A stretch of DNA of 21,561 nt from DATMQA01 sp035566895. Lineage in GTDB: Bacteria; Verrucomicrobiota; Verrucomicrobiia; Limisphaerales; UBA8199. Under the pieces are notes generated by a model. That model did not search any database, was not told the DNA's origin, and saw only the letters and a program-made list of their open reading frames with translations. Location: positions 1-21,561 of the forward strand of contig DATMQA010000124.1 of assembly GCA_035566895.1 (NCBI GenBank), written 5' to 3'. Positions 14,465-21,561 of this stretch are shown one piece after another; position 1 is the first letter of the stretch, and each line of letters opens with the position of its first letter. The translations under genes were made by a program, and so were the position numbers.

Positions 14465-16504
14465 ATGCCTTTCTCCTTTCTCAACCCCTGGCTCTGGCTG
14501 GCCGCTTTAGCGGTGGCGGCACCAATCTGGCTGCACCTGCGGCGAAAGAAGGAGACGAACCTCATTCGGTTTTCCGCGCTGCGTTTTCTGGATGATGAAC
14601 CGGAGCCGCGCCGCAGTCCGGTGCGGCTGCAGCACCTGCTTTTGTTCGCACTGCGGGTGCTGGCAGTGTTGCTGCTGGCGGCGGCGTTTGCCTGGCCGTA
14701 TTTGAGGGGCGCCAATACGGTGCCGATCAAGGAGAGCCGGGTCTATATCCTCGATAACACTCTCAGCCACCAGGCCAATGACGGCTTCAAGCAGGCTCGC
14801 GACCGGGTGCTAAAAGGTGTCGGGCAGGCCGGCAGCGACCTCCAGGTGGCGGTAGTCGAATTGACTTCGGCCCCGCATGTGCTGGTTTCTTTCGGCGACG
14901 ATCGCGAGACCGCGGCGCGAAGGCTGCGGGAATTGCAGCCCTCGTTCCAGCGCGGGTCGTACCTCGCCGCCTTCCGCCAGGCGAACTCCCTGCTGGCAAA
15001 CTCACTGGGGGAGCGCAAGCGCATCATTTTCCTCGGTGACAACCAGGAAAACCAGTGGAATGAGAACATCAATACCCCGCCGTTCCTGCGCAACCTGGAG
15101 ATCGAATTACCCAAACCCGCCACGACCTTCCTTCCCAACCTCTCGTTGTCGGAACCGCGCGCGCAGCGCATCTTCCTGGGGGACAAATCGCTCGTGCATT
15201 TCACCGTCAAGCTCACGCACACTGGTCCGGCCAAAACGGCGAACTTCATCTTGCGCTCGAATGGGCAGATGGTTTTGGAGCGCAGGGTCGAACTGGAAAA
15301 GCAACCCGAGACCATTTTGGTGCAGGCGCAGTGGGAGGCCGACCCGGGGGCCTGGCTGCGAGGGGAGGCGACCATCGAGGGAATACCCGACGCCCTGCCG
15401 GCGGACAACCGTGTCTTCTTTTCCATGGCGCCGGTGGTGGAAGGCAAGGTTGCGCTCCTGGCGCAATCCCTTTATCTCCGGCTGGCGCTCTCGCCGGAAA
15501 TCATGCGCGGACAATGGGCCACGCGGATATTAGAGCCGGGCAAGCTGAGGGCGGAAGTAAGCGCCAACCAGGACGCCGACGTGCTCGTCCTGGAGAGCAA
15601 CTACCTTCAATCGAGCGACACGCGCAAACTGCTCTGGCGCTATCTCACCAATGGGCGAGGCGTTCTGCTGCTGGTCAATCGCGTTACACCCACCATTAGC
15701 GGTTATTTGCGCGAGCTGGGTTTTGAGCCGGAAGCGACGGTGCGTCCGGGCAAAGCGAACCCGGAGAAGTTCCAGTTTGTGCTGTCAAACCATCCGATCT
15801 TCCATCCGTTTCTGTCGCCGGACTACGGCAACCTGATGGACGTGAAGGTCGCCGACTACGTCCAACTGCGCGCTCCCGAGGCGATGCCGCTGGTATTTGG
15901 AGAACGGGGCGCCGCGCTGTTTTTTCAGGGCACGAAGCATGCGGGCAAACTGTTTGTCTGCGGCTTTGGCCTGGACCGCGAGCACACGTCCTGGCCGATT
16001 CATCAGACCTTCATTCCCTTTCTGGATCTGACGCTTCAAGCGGCCCGGGCGGAAGACCCCACTCCGACCAGCTATGAGCCGGGGGAACCGAGCCTCATCC
16101 AGTTGGGCTCCGCGACGAGTGCGCGGGAAGTCGTGCTGCACGACGAGCGCGGCGAAAGCGCGCGCGCGCCGGTGGAGCAGGGCCGGGCACAATTGCGGAT
16201 GCCCGAGCAGCCCGGTCTTTACAGTTTAACCTTTGATGGCCGGGACAAGGTGGAGAAAATTTTCAGCATCAACCCTTCGCCCAAGGAGTCGCAGTTATCT
16301 TATGTCGAATCGCCAGAGGCCCTGGATGCGTGGCGGTTCAACCGTCCCGCGGATCTGGCGAAAGCCCCGGTGTCTCCCGCGCGAGCGCAGATTCGCCTGG
16401 CGGGTATCTTGCAACAGCGGCTCTGGTGGTGGATGGTGTTGGGTGGGTTGCTGGCACTCATGCTGGAGATGACGTTGGCAGAGGCAAGAAAGGAAGGGCG
16501 ATGA
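14465..16504 (+). CDS. BatA-like membrane protein with N-terminal double TM and VWA-like domain
   Basis: This 679-residue inner-membrane protein opens with the BatA-type N-terminal block: a first membrane segment (FLNPWLWLAALAVAAPIWLH), the charged loop LRRKKETNLIRFSALRFLDD, and a second segment (LLLFALRVLAVLLLAAAFAW, about 58-80). A VWA-like domain follows, but its MIDAS start reads D97-N-T99-L-S101 in place of DxSxS, so metal binding may be weakened. A middle beta-rich part and an amidotransferase-like stretch (ADVLVLESNYLQ, LTNGRGVLLLVNR, about 370-405) follow. A C-terminal membrane segment is LWWWMVLGGLLALMLEMTLA (about 645-665). Most of the protein should face the periplasm. Its stop overlaps the next start (ATGA at 16501), showing translational coupling. 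The function is inferred from the MoxR-VWA context. Confidence 0.87.
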   Translation: MPFSFLNPWLWLAALAVAAPIWLHLRRKKETNLIRFSALRFLDDEPEPRRSPVRLQHLLLFALRVLAVLLLAAAFAWPYLRGANTVPIKESRVYILDNTLSHQANDGFKQARDRVLKGVGQAGSDLQVAVVELTSAPHVLVSFGDDRETAARRLRELQPSFQRGSYLAAFRQANSLLANSLGERKRIIFLGDNQENQWNENINTPPFLRNLEIELPKPATTFLPNLSLSEPRAQRIFLGDKSLVHFTVKLTHTGPAKTANFILRSNGQMVLERRVELEKQPETILVQAQWEADPGAWLRGEATIEGIPDALPADNRVFFSMAPVVEGKVALLAQSLYLRLALSPEIMRGQWATRILEPGKLRAEVSANQDADVLVLESNYLQSSDTRKLLWRYLTNGRGVLLLVNRVTPTISGYLRELGFEPEATVRPGKANPEKFQFVLSNHPIFHPFLSPDYGNLMDVKVADYVQLRAPEAMPLVFGERGAALFFQGTKHAGKLFVCGFGLDREHTSWPIHQTFIPFLDLTLQAARAEDPTPTSYEPGEPSLIQLGSATSAREVVLHDERGESARAPVEQGRAQLRMPEQPGLYSLTFDGRDKVEKIFSINPSPKESQLSYVESPEALDAWRFNRPADLAKAPVSPARAQIRLAGILQQRLWWWMVLGGLLALMLEMTLAEARKEGR

Positions 16505-19083
16505 ACTTTCGGTTTACGGTGGTCGAGACGAGCCTCAACCGGGTGGAATTCCGGTGGAAATGGCTGCGGCTGCTTCAGCACAGCGCTTTACTGGGGATCG
16601 TGCTATGCGTTTTGGCACTGGTCTTTGGAATCGCGATGCTTTCGGGCTGGGTGACCAGCCGAACGGTGGGTATCACGTTCTTTGCACTGCTGGCCGTGGC
16701 CGGTTTGATCACGTGGGCAGTTATCCTAATCATCGTGGTGGCCGGAGCGCCGGAGCGCCGCTGGCTGGCGGCCGCCCTGGAGCGGGTCGATCACCGGTTT
16801 CTCGACCGGCTCAATACGCTGCTGTTCCTCGAGAATCGGCGGGACGAAACCCGGGCCGAATCATTCGCGCTGCGCATTGCCAAACAAACCCAAGGCGTTA
16901 TCAGTGAAAAAGCACCGCCTTCACCCTTTTCCGCGATGCGCTCGCTGGTCTGGCTGCTGGCGTTCGCAGTGACGTTAATGGCCACGGTGATGATGTACCA
17001 CATTTATTCGCCGTGGACTCAACTGCTGGCGGCGGCTCAAAAGGCCAAGAGCGCCCCGGCCGAATCGGGCAAGCAACTCGAATTGGCCCCACCCACCTCC
17101 AACAACCTCGAACAAGACCGGAACTGGGGGGAAGTTCGCATAACCGATCCCGGCGGCGACCTCAAAGTTACCAAAGTCGATGTGGTGCCACTGCAAATCG
17201 AGGCCGCGGCCAACGAACCGCTCAACCAGGTGGGCTGGTTTTCCACGGTAAACGGGGCCGAAGAGGCGCCGCATGACCTGCCGCCGCCGACGGAGCCGCG
17301 GTACGCCGTCTATCAGCCGCTGCTCTATCTGGACGAACTGAACCTTTCAGATTGGGACGTGATGACCTATTACGCCAAGGCGAGCACGGAACAGCAGAAC
17401 GCGTTTGCCTCGGAGGTCTATTTCGTGGAAGTGCGACCATTCCGGGAGGATATTTTGAAAATACCCGGCGGGGAGGGGGGCAAGGCCTATCAAACCCTCA
17501 ATGACTTGTCGGCTCTTATTAGCCGCCAACAACACATCATTCGCCAAACTCACCAGCACATTCAAAAGCCACCCGAGCTCGAGAACCTTCAAGCCCAAGA
17601 CCGCAAGAAATTGTCCGAGGCCGAAAGCGACCTGGGTGAGTCGGCCCGCCATCTATACGCCAAAATGGCAACGGAGCTGGAGAACAAACCCATCGGCGAA
17701 GCGCTCGATAATCTCGCCAAAGCCGAGCAGTCACTTGAAGGTGCCAGCAAGACACTTCTGGCAAATGCCATAGGCGAGGCGCAAAACCGCGAGCGCAACG
17801 CGCTCTCGGAATTGGTCGCGGCCCGCAAAATGTTTCAAAAGGCGGTCACGGACAATCCCAGCGCTTTTGGCGATTCAGACTCGGAGGAGAAAGACCCGGC
17901 GCCGGTCGCAGATTCCGCAAAAAAGCTGAATCAAATGGCTGAGTTTCGCAATGAGGCGAGGGCCGCGCAGGAGTTTGTGCGGAAGACCCTCGAACAGCAA
18001 CGGACGCTCGAACAGCAGGCGCGAGCCCCTCAGCGCAATGATTACTCGAAGCTCGCCACGCAGGAACAGCAGTTGCAGAAATCGCTCGAGGAGTTTCAGG
18101 GGCAGCACTCGCAGGCTTTTAAGGATGCCGAATCCGAATCCCAGCAGGCCCAAGAGGCAATGGTCAAAGCGGCTGAATCCCTGCAGCAGCGCAACAGCGA
18201 AGCGCGCGCCGCCACGCAGCAGGCGAGCCGGCAAGTCGAGCAATTGAGCCAGGCGATGCAAAACCGGGCGGCGCAGCAGCAACTTGCGGATGCCTACCGT
18301 CTGAAGCAGATGCTCGATCAGCAGGCCAGCAAACTGGGCCAGGCCGCCAAAAGCGACAGCCAGCCCGCGGAGGAGGAGTTGCGCCGGACGGCAAACCAGG
18401 CCCGCCAAACCATCGACGAGCTAAAGAAGGCCGCCGAGCAGGACCCCACCCGCGACGCTTTTGGCCAACCGCTCCGCGACGCACTCAGCGGCCAGAACAA
18501 GGTCGATTTGGATGTGAAACTCAGCCGACTGGACCGCCCGCGGACCCTCGACCAGGCTCAGGACGGGACCACGACGCAGCAGCGGGCGGCGGAGGCCAGC
18601 GAAGCGTTGGGCAAAGTCAGCAAAGCTTTTGACGAAAGCCAACCCAAGACCCTCCAGAGCGCGCGCAAGACCGATTCGCTCAAGCCCAATGAGCTGGACA
18701 GTTTCAACCAGGGCATAGCCGAGCTGGATAGCCTTATAAAGCAGTTGGAGAACAACCGGCCGATTTCCCCCCAGGACCAGGCCAAGCAGGGGCATCAGGC
18801 GCTCTATAATTTGCAGACCGGCATGCGCAGCCACTTTGGCAATAACGAGCAGGGCAACCAGATCCTCCTGCACTTGCAGGATGTGCTCAAAGCCGAAACG
18901 CCCCTCGATGTCGGTGATCTCAAGAAGCTCATGGACGCGCTCCAGCATTTCTCGGTCGAAACGTCCGAGCAACTGGCTAAAAAGGAGGACCAGCCCGAGA
19001 TGACGAATATCGATCCTTCCCGCCTGCCGCCCGCTTACCGCGGTCGGATTCAGAAGTACTTTGAGAAGCTATCGGAGAAGTGA
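16501..19083 (+). CDS. Membrane-anchored coiled-coil protein (DUF4175-like)
   Basis: This protein of about 860 residues starts at the ATG at 16501, overlapping the previous stop by ATGA; an upstream in-frame extension lies inside the preceding gene and is rejected. Three hydrophobic segments lie near the N-terminus (HSALLGIVLCVLALVFGIAM, VGITFFALLAVAGLITWAVI, and SLVWLLAFAVTLMATVMMYH at about 147-170). A beta-rich periplasmic part follows (about 200-310). Then comes a very long region rich in Gln, Ala, Glu and Lys, predicted coiled coil, from about 340 to 800 (LATQEQQLQKSLEEFQGQHS, RNSEARAATQQASRQVEQLS). The end has LPPAYRGRIQKYFEKLSEK, a P-x-YR-x-I-x-YF-type motif I associate with large DUF4175-like proteins of such clusters. 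It is probably a scaffold or a client of the MoxR-VWA machine; the role is inference. Confidence 0.8.
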   Translation: MNFRFTVVETSLNRVEFRWKWLRLLQHSALLGIVLCVLALVFGIAMLSGWVTSRTVGITFFALLAVAGLITWAVILIIVVAGAPERRWLAAALERVDHRFLDRLNTLLFLENRRDETRAESFALRIAKQTQGVISEKAPPSPFSAMRSLVWLLAFAVTLMATVMMYHIYSPWTQLLAAAQKAKSAPAESGKQLELAPPTSNNLEQDRNWGEVRITDPGGDLKVTKVDVVPLQIEAAANEPLNQVGWFSTVNGAEEAPHDLPPPTEPRYAVYQPLLYLDELNLSDWDVMTYYAKASTEQQNAFASEVYFVEVRPFREDILKIPGGEGGKAYQTLNDLSALISRQQHIIRQTHQHIQKPPELENLQAQDRKKLSEAESDLGESARHLYAKMATELENKPIGEALDNLAKAEQSLEGASKTLLANAIGEAQNRERNALSELVAARKMFQKAVTDNPSAFGDSDSEEKDPAPVADSAKKLNQMAEFRNEARAAQEFVRKTLEQQRTLEQQARAPQRNDYSKLATQEQQLQKSLEEFQGQHSQAFKDAESESQQAQEAMVKAAESLQQRNSEARAATQQASRQVEQLSQAMQNRAAQQQLADAYRLKQMLDQQASKLGQAAKSDSQPAEEELRRTANQARQTIDELKKAAEQDPTRDAFGQPLRDALSGQNKVDLDVKLSRLDRPRTLDQAQDGTTTQQRAAEASEALGKVSKAFDESQPKTLQSARKTDSLKPNELDSFNQGIAELDSLIKQLENNRPISPQDQAKQGHQALYNLQTGMRSHFGNNEQGNQILLHLQDVLKAETPLDVGDLKKLMDALQHFSVETSEQLAKKEDQPEMTNIDPSRLPPAYRGRIQKYFEKLSEK

Positions 19084-19091
19084 GCGGCTGA

Positions 19092-19127
19092 ATGGGATTT
19101 ATGGGACAGATAGGACTGATGAGTGAA
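19092..19127 (+). repeat. Four degenerate 9-bp units ATGGGANNN
   Basis: ATGGGATTT (19092), ATGGGACAG (19101), ATAGGACTG (19110) and ATGAGTGAA (19119) follow each other without gaps in the 52-bp space between the coiled-coil gene and the VWA gene. The array ends 8 bp before the next ATG. It contains several ATG triplets that could confuse start choice. Confidence 0.55.
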
Positions 19128-19135
19128 TCCGACGT

Positions 19136-21364
19136 ATGTTCCCGGTGATCCTCTTTGAATTTCCGCTCGGCTGGTTGTGCGGGGTTCCGCTGGCGCTGAC
19201 GCTAGCCTTCGCCGTCTGGCGACAGCGCCGGCGCGGGGTGAAGGTTTCCAGGATTCTCGCGCTGACGAGCTTGCGCATCGCGGCGGTGCTGCCGCTGGTG
19301 GCGCTGGCGGCACGCCCGGTCTGGCTGGCCCGCGAGCCGCCTGCTCCAGCGACCCGCCCGGTTGCTTTGCTGCTCGACCGGAGTGAGAGCATGTCCCTTC
19401 GGGAACAAGATCTCAGCCGCTACCAGCAAGCCCTGGGTTTTTTGCGCGAACGGCTCCTGCCGGCCCTGAATTCGGCGCACCTGCCGGTCCAGGCGATGCT
19501 CTTCGACCAAAGCGCCGAACCGGCTGACGGGGCAAAGCTGACGGCGACCGAGCCCAAAGGCAAGCGCACGAATTTGGGCGGAGCCATTGGGCAAGCCATC
19601 GGCAATTCGGGCCAGCCGCCGCTGGCAGTTGTCGCGTTGACAGACGGCATTGCCAACGAAAGCGTCGATAACGTCCAGGCGCTTACCGCCCTGGTGGACG
19701 CCCAGGTGCCCTTCATCGGAGTAGGGTTCGGCAGCGACCAGGGAGTGCGCACGCTCTCGTTGCGTGAAGTCGAAGCACCTTCGACGGTCTCGACCAAAAC
19801 CTCTTTCAGCATTTCGGCGCACTTGGAAATGATGAATACCGACGACATGCCCGCGTTTGACCTGCTGCTGTTCCGCGACGGCCAGATGTCGCAGAAAAAA
19901 AGCGTCGCACCTGGCAAGGGATCTCGCGCGTGGCTGGAAAACTTTCAGGTCACGGAAGACAAACAGGGCGTCCACAATTATACCGTGCAACTGCTGCCGC
20001 CGAGTCTGTCCAATTTGAAGTGCGTCAGCCTGCTGGGCAACACATCGGTCCGCATCTCAGATGAAAAAGAATTGCGCGTGCTTTATATCCAGGGAGCGCT
20101 AACGTGGGATTATAAATTCATCAACCTGGCGCTGCGCAAGGACCAGACCATCAAGATGACCGGCCTGACGCGCACTTCGAAACAATCGGTGTTTCGCCAG
20201 AACGTAGAGAGCGCCGGGGAACTGATGAACGGATTTCCGACCACGCTCGAAGAATTGGCTCCATTCCGGGTGGTCGTCCTCTCGAACCTGCGTCCGGCGG
20301 AGCTCACCAGCGCCCAGCAGGAGGTCCTGGCCCGTTTCTGCGGCGAGTTGGGAGGCGGCGTGCTGATGATGGGCGGGCCGGCCACTTTTGACGGTTCCTG
20401 GCAGAGCAGCCGCCTGGAACAACTGCTGCCGGTTGTGTTCGCCGGTAATGGCGGGATTCAGGGCCTGGACCGGGCGTTTCGGCTGCAACTGACCGAGGAA
20501 GCGCTGCAGCATCCGGTCTTTCAGATCAGTGATAACCGGCCAGCGCGCGAGGCCTGGGCACAGTTGCCAACATTCACTCAGTATGGCCGGGTCGATTCCG
20601 CCAAGCCTGGCGCGCAGGTCTGGGCCTTGCATCAGAGCGATGACGGGCCGCATGGCCGCCGGATTTTGATGGCGTCGCAGCGGTATGGAGCCGGACTTTC
20701 GTCCATTATTTGCATCCAGAACTTCTGGCGCTGGCGCCTGGCCAAGGACTCCGACACTCAGCAATTTGACAGGTTTTGGCGTCAACTCTTTCGTTTCCTG
20801 AGCGAGGCGGGCCGGCAGGACGTCGGGATCCACCTGGCGGACCAGGAATTGCACCCGCAGATGGAGGTGCAGGTAGTGCTCGAAAAACAGCCCAACCCAA
20901 AGAACATCACCGATACGAACCACAAGTTCTTCGTCCGGGTCGAGGACAGCCAAAAGAACCTCTTGCAGGAGGAAGCTGTGGAGTTGGAGCCGCTTCATCC
21001 GGTCGATTTCAAATTCCACGCCGAAAAACCAGATGTCTATACGGTGAGCGTGACGGATACTTTGAAGGTGCCTATCTCGAGCCGGCCCATTGAGATTCGC
21101 GACGTCAACATCGAATTCCAAAACACCGCTCGCAACATGGAAACCCTGCGGCAGTGGGCCAGTGTCAGCGATGGCCTGGCGTTTAAGGTTGAGGACTGCC
21201 CGAATGCGGCCGACCTGGTCGCGCAGATCAAAGCCAAAATCGAGCAGGTCCGTCTCGGCAAACAGATGCGCCGCACCGTCGGGGTCAATGGGTGGACGCT
21301 GCTGCTGGTCGTGGCGTGCCTCGGAGGCGAGTGGCTGTTGCGTAAACGTTGGGACATGGTATGA
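19136..21364 (+). CDS. Membrane VWA protein with amidotransferase-like domain
   Basis: This 742-residue protein begins with two membrane segments (PLGWLCGVPLALTLAFAVW at 10-28 and LRIAAVLPLVALAARPVWL at 46-64). The VWA domain has a complete MIDAS: D81-R-S83-E-S85 (ALLLDRSESMS), T145 (KRTNLGGAI) and D170 (VVALTDGIAN), so it should bind Mg2+ or Mn2+. A beta-sandwich part follows (about 205-310). Then comes a class I glutamine amidotransferase-like fold without a catalytic Cys: RVLYIQGALTWDYKFINLAL (314-333), FRVVVLSNLRPAELTSAQQE (377-396) and GGGVLMMGGPATFDGSW (406-422). The last membrane segment is GWTLLLVVACLGGEWLL near 717-733, with a short basic tail. The large central part should be periplasmic. 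It overlaps the next gene by ATGA. It is the most likely metal-dependent adhesion partner in this cluster. Confidence 0.9.
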   Translation: MFPVILFEFPLGWLCGVPLALTLAFAVWRQRRRGVKVSRILALTSLRIAAVLPLVALAARPVWLAREPPAPATRPVALLLDRSESMSLREQDLSRYQQALGFLRERLLPALNSAHLPVQAMLFDQSAEPADGAKLTATEPKGKRTNLGGAIGQAIGNSGQPPLAVVALTDGIANESVDNVQALTALVDAQVPFIGVGFGSDQGVRTLSLREVEAPSTVSTKTSFSISAHLEMMNTDDMPAFDLLLFRDGQMSQKKSVAPGKGSRAWLENFQVTEDKQGVHNYTVQLLPPSLSNLKCVSLLGNTSVRISDEKELRVLYIQGALTWDYKFINLALRKDQTIKMTGLTRTSKQSVFRQNVESAGELMNGFPTTLEELAPFRVVVLSNLRPAELTSAQQEVLARFCGELGGGVLMMGGPATFDGSWQSSRLEQLLPVVFAGNGGIQGLDRAFRLQLTEEALQHPVFQISDNRPAREAWAQLPTFTQYGRVDSAKPGAQVWALHQSDDGPHGRRILMASQRYGAGLSSIICIQNFWRWRLAKDSDTQQFDRFWRQLFRFLSEAGRQDVGIHLADQELHPQMEVQVVLEKQPNPKNITDTNHKFFVRVEDSQKNLLQEEAVELEPLHPVDFKFHAEKPDVYTVSVTDTLKVPISSRPIEIRDVNIEFQNTARNMETLRQWASVSDGLAFKVEDCPNAADLVAQIKAKIEQVRLGKQMRRTVGVNGWTLLLVVACLGGEWLLRKRWDMV

Positions 21365-21561
21365 AACCCGAAATCCGAAATCCAGCCCGTCACCCATCGC
21401 TCGCCACCATCGTGGCGCTGCTCCTTGCCATCGTGTCCGCGCACCCACAGTCCGCCGATGACAAGCAAGCGACGTTCTTCATGGGCCGGGTCAGATACAG
21501 CTCCAACGACGGCAACGATTGCGGCGGCGTCGGACAGGACCTGATGCGTCTCGTCTCCCGG
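21361..21561 (+). CDS. DUF4159-family secreted protein, N-terminal part (cut by window edge)
   Basis: The frame starts at ATG 21361, overlapping the previous TGA (21362-21364), and stays open for 67 codons to the right edge. A signal peptide is clear: a basic start MKPEIRNPARHPS, the hydrophobic core LATIVALLLAIVSA, and a likely cut near SAHPQSA. The mature part begins FFMGRVRYSSNDGNDCGG, which resembles the start of DUF4159 proteins, commonly encoded with MoxR, DUF58 and VWA genes; the rest of the domain is out of view. Codons 2-8 fall in a CCGAAAT repeat (21368-21383), the same family as the repeat at 13351-13403. The call rests partly on context. Confidence 0.72.
   Translation, partial: MKPEIRNPARHPSLATIVALLLAIVSAHPQSADDKQATFFMGRVRYSSNDGNDCGGVGQDLMRLVSR
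21368..21383 (+). repeat. CCGAAAT repeat inside the DUF4159 start codons
   Basis: CCGAAATCCGAAATCC gives 2.3 copies of CCGAAAT. The 11-mer CCGAAATCCGA is identical to those at 13359 and 13384. Here the repeat is translated as part of the signal-peptide n-region (PEIRNP). Confidence 0.6.

Noticed and set aside
16330..16500. Upstream extension of the coiled-coil protein
   Set aside because: It lies wholly inside the BatA-like gene; the ATG at 16501 overlapping the stop codon is the natural start.
17990..18260. Gln-rich repeats suggesting a tandem repeat array or frameshifted region
   Set aside because: They are translated in frame as a coiled coil with varied codons, so they reflect protein composition, not a DNA repeat.
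20099..21448. 449-codon minus-strand frame opposite the VWA gene
   Set aside because: It is a mirror of the coding strand with no recognisable domain, and it crosses the start of the DUF4159 gene.

Overview
The window comes from a GC-rich, Gram-negative, LPS-making bacterium, most likely a Verrucomicrobia-type member of the PVC group. The lineage is inferred from three things: lpxD, the combination of MoxR, DUF58, BatA-like, VWA and DUF4159 genes, and weak Shine-Dalgarno sites with degenerate short-period repeats between genes. No rRNA, tRNA, CRISPR array, insertion sequence or phage gene was found.

Region 1 (1-2865, minus strand) holds a two-domain GT4-type glycosyltransferase followed by the N-terminal part of a GH130-type glycoside phosphorylase, which runs off the left edge. 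Region 2 (3100-6348) is informational. infC (minus) and the primary sigma factor rpoD (plus) diverge from a 360-bp spacer containing a 12-bp palindrome. Behind rpoD lies a small basic protein with a C2H2-like zinc motif, and possibly a 49-codon ORF overlapping it. Region 3 (6424-9009, minus) is an envelope-lipid group: a 146-aa Cys-paired hypothetical protein, a three-His-box membrane desaturase, and lpxD.

Region 4 (9463-21561, plus) fills the right half with one co-directional cluster. It contains a secreted protein joining a decayed clan-CD peptidase-like domain to DUF3857 and an intact transglutaminase-like triad, then a MoxR AAA+ ATPase, a DUF58 protein, a BatA-like membrane protein with a weakened MIDAS, an 860-aa membrane-anchored coiled-coil protein, a membrane VWA protein with a complete MIDAS and an amidotransferase-like fold, and the start of a DUF4159 protein. 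Two junctions are ATGA stop/start overlaps. By analogy with MoxR-VWA partnerships (RavA-ViaA, Bat operons), the cluster probably encodes an ATPase-driven, metal-dependent envelope assembly or maturation machine; its substrate is unknown.

The most unusual non-coding signal is at the gene junctions of this cluster. Four consecutive gaps carry four different short-period repeats (6-bp GATTNN, CCGAAAT-type, 8-bp CATGGTTA with an inverted partner arm, and 9-bp ATGGGANNN). The CCGAAAT type reappears as the first codons of the DUF4159 gene.
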